DNA of 64,000 nucleotides from Cyclobacterium sp. SYSU L10401 (lineage in GTDB: Bacteria; Bacteroidota; Bacteroidia; Cytophagales; Cyclobacteriaceae): assembly GCF_010993705.1 (NCBI RefSeq), contig NZ_WOFO01000003.1:393925-457924 (forward strand). The letters run 5' to 3'. Within the stretch, counting starts at the first letter, position 1; the number at the start of each line of letters is the position of its first letter. This document shows, in pieces, positions 61,974-64,000 of this stretch. A program made the translations under genes and the position numbers. Below the pieces are notes generated by a model. It was not told the DNA's origin and did not search any database. It saw nothing but the letters and a program-made list of their open reading frames with translations.

Positions 61974-62885
61974 ATGCCCGAAATCGTCATTAATGCCCGA
62001 AAAGCTGCCATCGGTCCGGGACTGATGGTCAACCGGATACTACCCTTTCGCATGCGCCGCATGGTGGGCCCCTTTATTTTCATGGACCATGCCGGCCCGG
62101 TCCGGCTCAGTACCGAAAAGGGCCCGGCCATGGACGTGCTGCCCCATCCGCACATTGGCTTATCCACCGTTAGCTATCTGTTTAAAGGCAACGTCACCCA
62201 CCGGGACAGCCTCGGTGTAAAGCAGGTCATCGAACCCGGGGAAGTCAACTGGATGACAGCCGGAAAGGGGATCGCTCATAGTGAACGCTTTGAGGATCCG
62301 GCGGTTCTGGCCGGTGGGCAACTCGAAATGATTCAAACCTGGGTGGCCTTGCCCGAAAAAGACGAGGAATCTGACCCCACTTTTTTCAATTACCAAAAAG
62401 ATCGCCTGCCTGTATTCGAGGAAAAAGGGCTGTGGATGCGGCAGATCGCAGGGGAGGCCTACGGTCTGAAAAGTAATGTACCCACCCATTCTCCTTTGTT
62501 CTATGTACATGTGGAACTTCAGCGGGGACACAGGTTGAACGTGCCGGAGGGATACGAAGAACGTGGGCTGTATATTGCTAAGGGGAGCCTGGAATTGGGC
62601 AGTCAGGTCTATGAAATTGGGCAGTTGCTGGTTTTCGGGAAAACTGAACAGGCAAGCGTGAAGGCAGTAGCGGATTGTACGATCATGTTACTGGGAGGGG
62701 AACCGGTGGGAGAGCGCTTTATCTGGTGGAATTTTGTGAGCAGCCGAAAAGAACGGATTGAGCAGGCCAAGGAAGACTGGACGAAGGGTAGAATCGTTTT
62801 GCCCCCGGATGATCAGGATGCGTTTATTCCGTTACCGGAAGAAAAATTCCGGCGGAAGGATCCGCCACCCGAGGCACTTTCTTAG
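61974..62885 (+). CDS. Pirin-family protein
   Basis: This bicupin of 303 residues matches bacterial pirins: MVGPFIFMDHAGPV, LPHPHIGLSTVSYLF with the metal-ligand histidines, GEVNWMTAGKGIAHSER, and the second cupin with GERFIWWNFVSSRKERI. Bacterial pirins bind iron and some act as quercetinases or as regulators of metabolic enzymes. The start ATG lies 32 bp after the preceding gene, so co-transcription is possible. The exact role is unknown. Confidence 0.9.
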   Translation: MPEIVINARKAAIGPGLMVNRILPFRMRRMVGPFIFMDHAGPVRLSTEKGPAMDVLPHPHIGLSTVSYLFKGNVTHRDSLGVKQVIEPGEVNWMTAGKGIAHSERFEDPAVLAGGQLEMIQTWVALPEKDEESDPTFFNYQKDRLPVFEEKGLWMRQIAGEAYGLKSNVPTHSPLFYVHVELQRGHRLNVPEGYEERGLYIAKGSLELGSQVYEIGQLLVFGKTEQASVKAVADCTIMLLGGEPVGERFIWWNFVSSRKERIEQAKEDWTKGRIVLPPDDQDAFIPLPEEKFRRKDPPPEALS

Positions 62886-63134
62886 CGCTGCAGCGAATCC
62901 GGTTGGCATACCCGATTATATTGGTCAATTGAATTGGCTTAGAGCTTTGAATAATTCAAAGGAAAGTTTAGAAAAGGAAAGGCGCTCGTTTACAACTCTC
63001 GTCTTTCCTTTTAATTTGTCTAAAATAGAAACTTTTGTCCTAACCTCCTGGACCAAAATAGCAGGCTACATACTTCAAAGAGAATAGTCTGGGAATTCGG
63101 TAGTGGAAAAAGAGAACTATTTCCTGATAAGACT

Positions 63135-63581
63135 TTATTCCTCTTCGATTATGCTTGAGACCATAGCTGCCAGTTTCCACTGTCCGTTTACCTTTCGAAG
63201 GTTACGTACTTCGTAGGTTTTGTATTCCTGGCCTTCCGCTTTCATATTTTGTACATATACGGCAAAGGCTTGATTGCCGGTAAGGGAGATGTCAAAATCA
63301 GAGGTTTCTAACTTAGCCTGTATGGGATTGGAATTGGTTTCCATATCCGCTTTCATGTTTTGGCTGATTTCCTCCCAGTTGTTGGCTCTCAATCCCATAT
63401 TTGTTACCAAAAACGATACCTCTCTGCTGGAATCCCAATGCGAAGCCCAGGCTTCAAAATCCCGATTCATATAGGCAGTGGTTTCGGCGGTAAGGACGGC
63501 TTTTATTGCCGCTTCTTCCGTTGATTGGGCATAAAGGACAATGGTGCAGAAAAGCAGGACAATAGTAAATGTGGTTTTCAT
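63135..63581 (-). CDS. Secreted SnoaL/DUF4440-like NTF2-fold protein
   Basis: The signal peptide covers residues 1-18 (FCTIVLYAQ). The mature part has an NTF2-like layout: helix AAIKAVLTAETTAYMNRDFE, the WASHWDSS aromatic segment, NWEEISQNMKADME, and strands ending in RKVNGQWKLAAMVSSI. It resembles the protein at 49548-49997 in fold. No catalytic residues can be assigned. It converges with the pirin gene. Confidence 0.72.
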   Translation of the reverse strand: MKTTFTIVLLFCTIVLYAQSTEEAAIKAVLTAETTAYMNRDFEAWASHWDSSREVSFLVTNMGLRANNWEEISQNMKADMETNSNPIQAKLETSDFDISLTGNQAFAVYVQNMKAEGQEYKTYEVRNLRKVNGQWKLAAMVSSIIEEE

Positions 63582-64000
63582 GATTATTGGGTTTATTTTG
63601 TCTAAGGATTATGGAAAATTGATTGCATGCATGTCATCTACCTACCATATAGGAATTGAGGGTAATAAATGCTGTGTTTTTCAGATATTTAATTAAATAT
63701 CAATAAATACAATTATTGGCGAAAAAGAAATGATGTTGATACGAACAGAACTTAAATCTTCCCCTATCCCAGGTTTTTATTTCCCAATGATTTATTTGGT
63801 ACAAGCATTTTTGTGTGGTTTCTGATTTTCAAAAATGTAAGCGCATGAAATTTATACACCCAATTGGTTTTTAATGGACAATTTCATGGATAATCCTACC
63901 TGTACTAAAGCATATAGGAAAAATTGGTTAGAAAAAACAACGAAATGAGAAAGACTATGCAGCAATGAAACAAAACTAAGATGGCATATTTTTTGATTTT
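63582..64000. other. Right-end intergenic region
   Basis: No coding sequence can be supported before the window ends. It contains a perfect 18-bp AT palindrome (63684-63701), about 100 bp upstream of the minus-strand gene start at 63581. Confidence 0.4.
63684..63701. promoter_or_regulatory. 18-bp perfect AT palindrome
   Basis: GATATTTAATTAAATATC is fully self-complementary and lies 103 bp upstream of the NTF2-like gene. It may be an operator or chance in AT-rich DNA. Confidence 0.2.

Noticed and set aside
1-64000. CRISPR array, tRNA/rRNA genes, insertion sequences or prophage
   Set aside because: I found no regularly spaced repeats, cloverleaf-like sequence, transposase or phage structural gene. 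The tandem repeats seen have two or three units without spacers.

Overview
The window reads as chromosomal DNA of a Bacteroidota bacterium, most likely a marine or environmental member of the Cytophagales close to Cyclobacteriaceae (inference). The evidence is a set of Bacteroidota hallmarks: a TonB-dependent receptor of the carboxypeptidase-regulatory/beta-barrel type, PVC-type CxxCH haem proteins, DUF1080 and DUF6629 proteins, a YfiT-type bacillithiol transferase, SulP transporters, TAnnTTTG promoter boxes and almost no Shine-Dalgarno signals. I recognised no tRNA, rRNA, IS element or CRISPR array.

Layout. 0-10 kb: a secreted M28 peptidase, tRNA-modification genes (truC, mnmA), a fused gluconokinase/6-phosphogluconate dehydrogenase, arfB, ilvE, a bacillithiol transferase and a MocR-type regulator. 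10-25 kb: a TonB receptor behind an AraC regulator, a cupin and a small AraC protein, two orphan histidine kinases, a cation:proton antiporter, an endonuclease/phosphatase-fold protein, a DUF1080 protein and a SulP transporter fused to a zinc-ligand-deficient carbonic anhydrase-like domain. 25-31 kb: a secreted alpha/beta hydrolase, then an SGNH hydrolase and a large CxxCH haem protein. 43-64 kb: a lipoprotein, Uma2, DUF6629, a second SulP, a thioesterase, an exported methyltransferase, a 2-keto-3-deoxygluconate operon (kdgK-yhcH-eda), YehS, two SDRs, a bacterial homologue of eukaryotic N-terminal glutamine amidase NTAQ1, a cluster around a second CxxCH haem lipoprotein (polysaccharide deacetylase, amidohydrolase) and a pirin.

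The standout region is 31.1-42.4 kb, a defence island transcribed entirely on the minus strand: hsdM, hsdS, a three-gene toxin / HTH antitoxin / SecB-like chaperone module, a decayed duplicate of the hsdS 3' end, two DUF262 genes (one with a DUF1524 HNH-type nuclease end, one without) and hsdR. The SecB-like gene and the C-terminal tail on the antitoxin make the central module look like a toxin-antitoxin-chaperone (TAC) system placed inside a type I restriction-modification operon. The module has its own operator-like direct repeats and is flanked by two copies of the hsdS 3' end.

Intergenic DNA carries several repeat families: an inverted pair of about 90-bp multi-hairpin elements (227-531), a roughly 115-bp tandem element present in opposite orientations at 13.6 and 21.1 kb, and a roughly 170-bp tandem pair at 42.9-43.3 kb ending in a short dispersed motif also seen at 58-94 and 42.5 kb.
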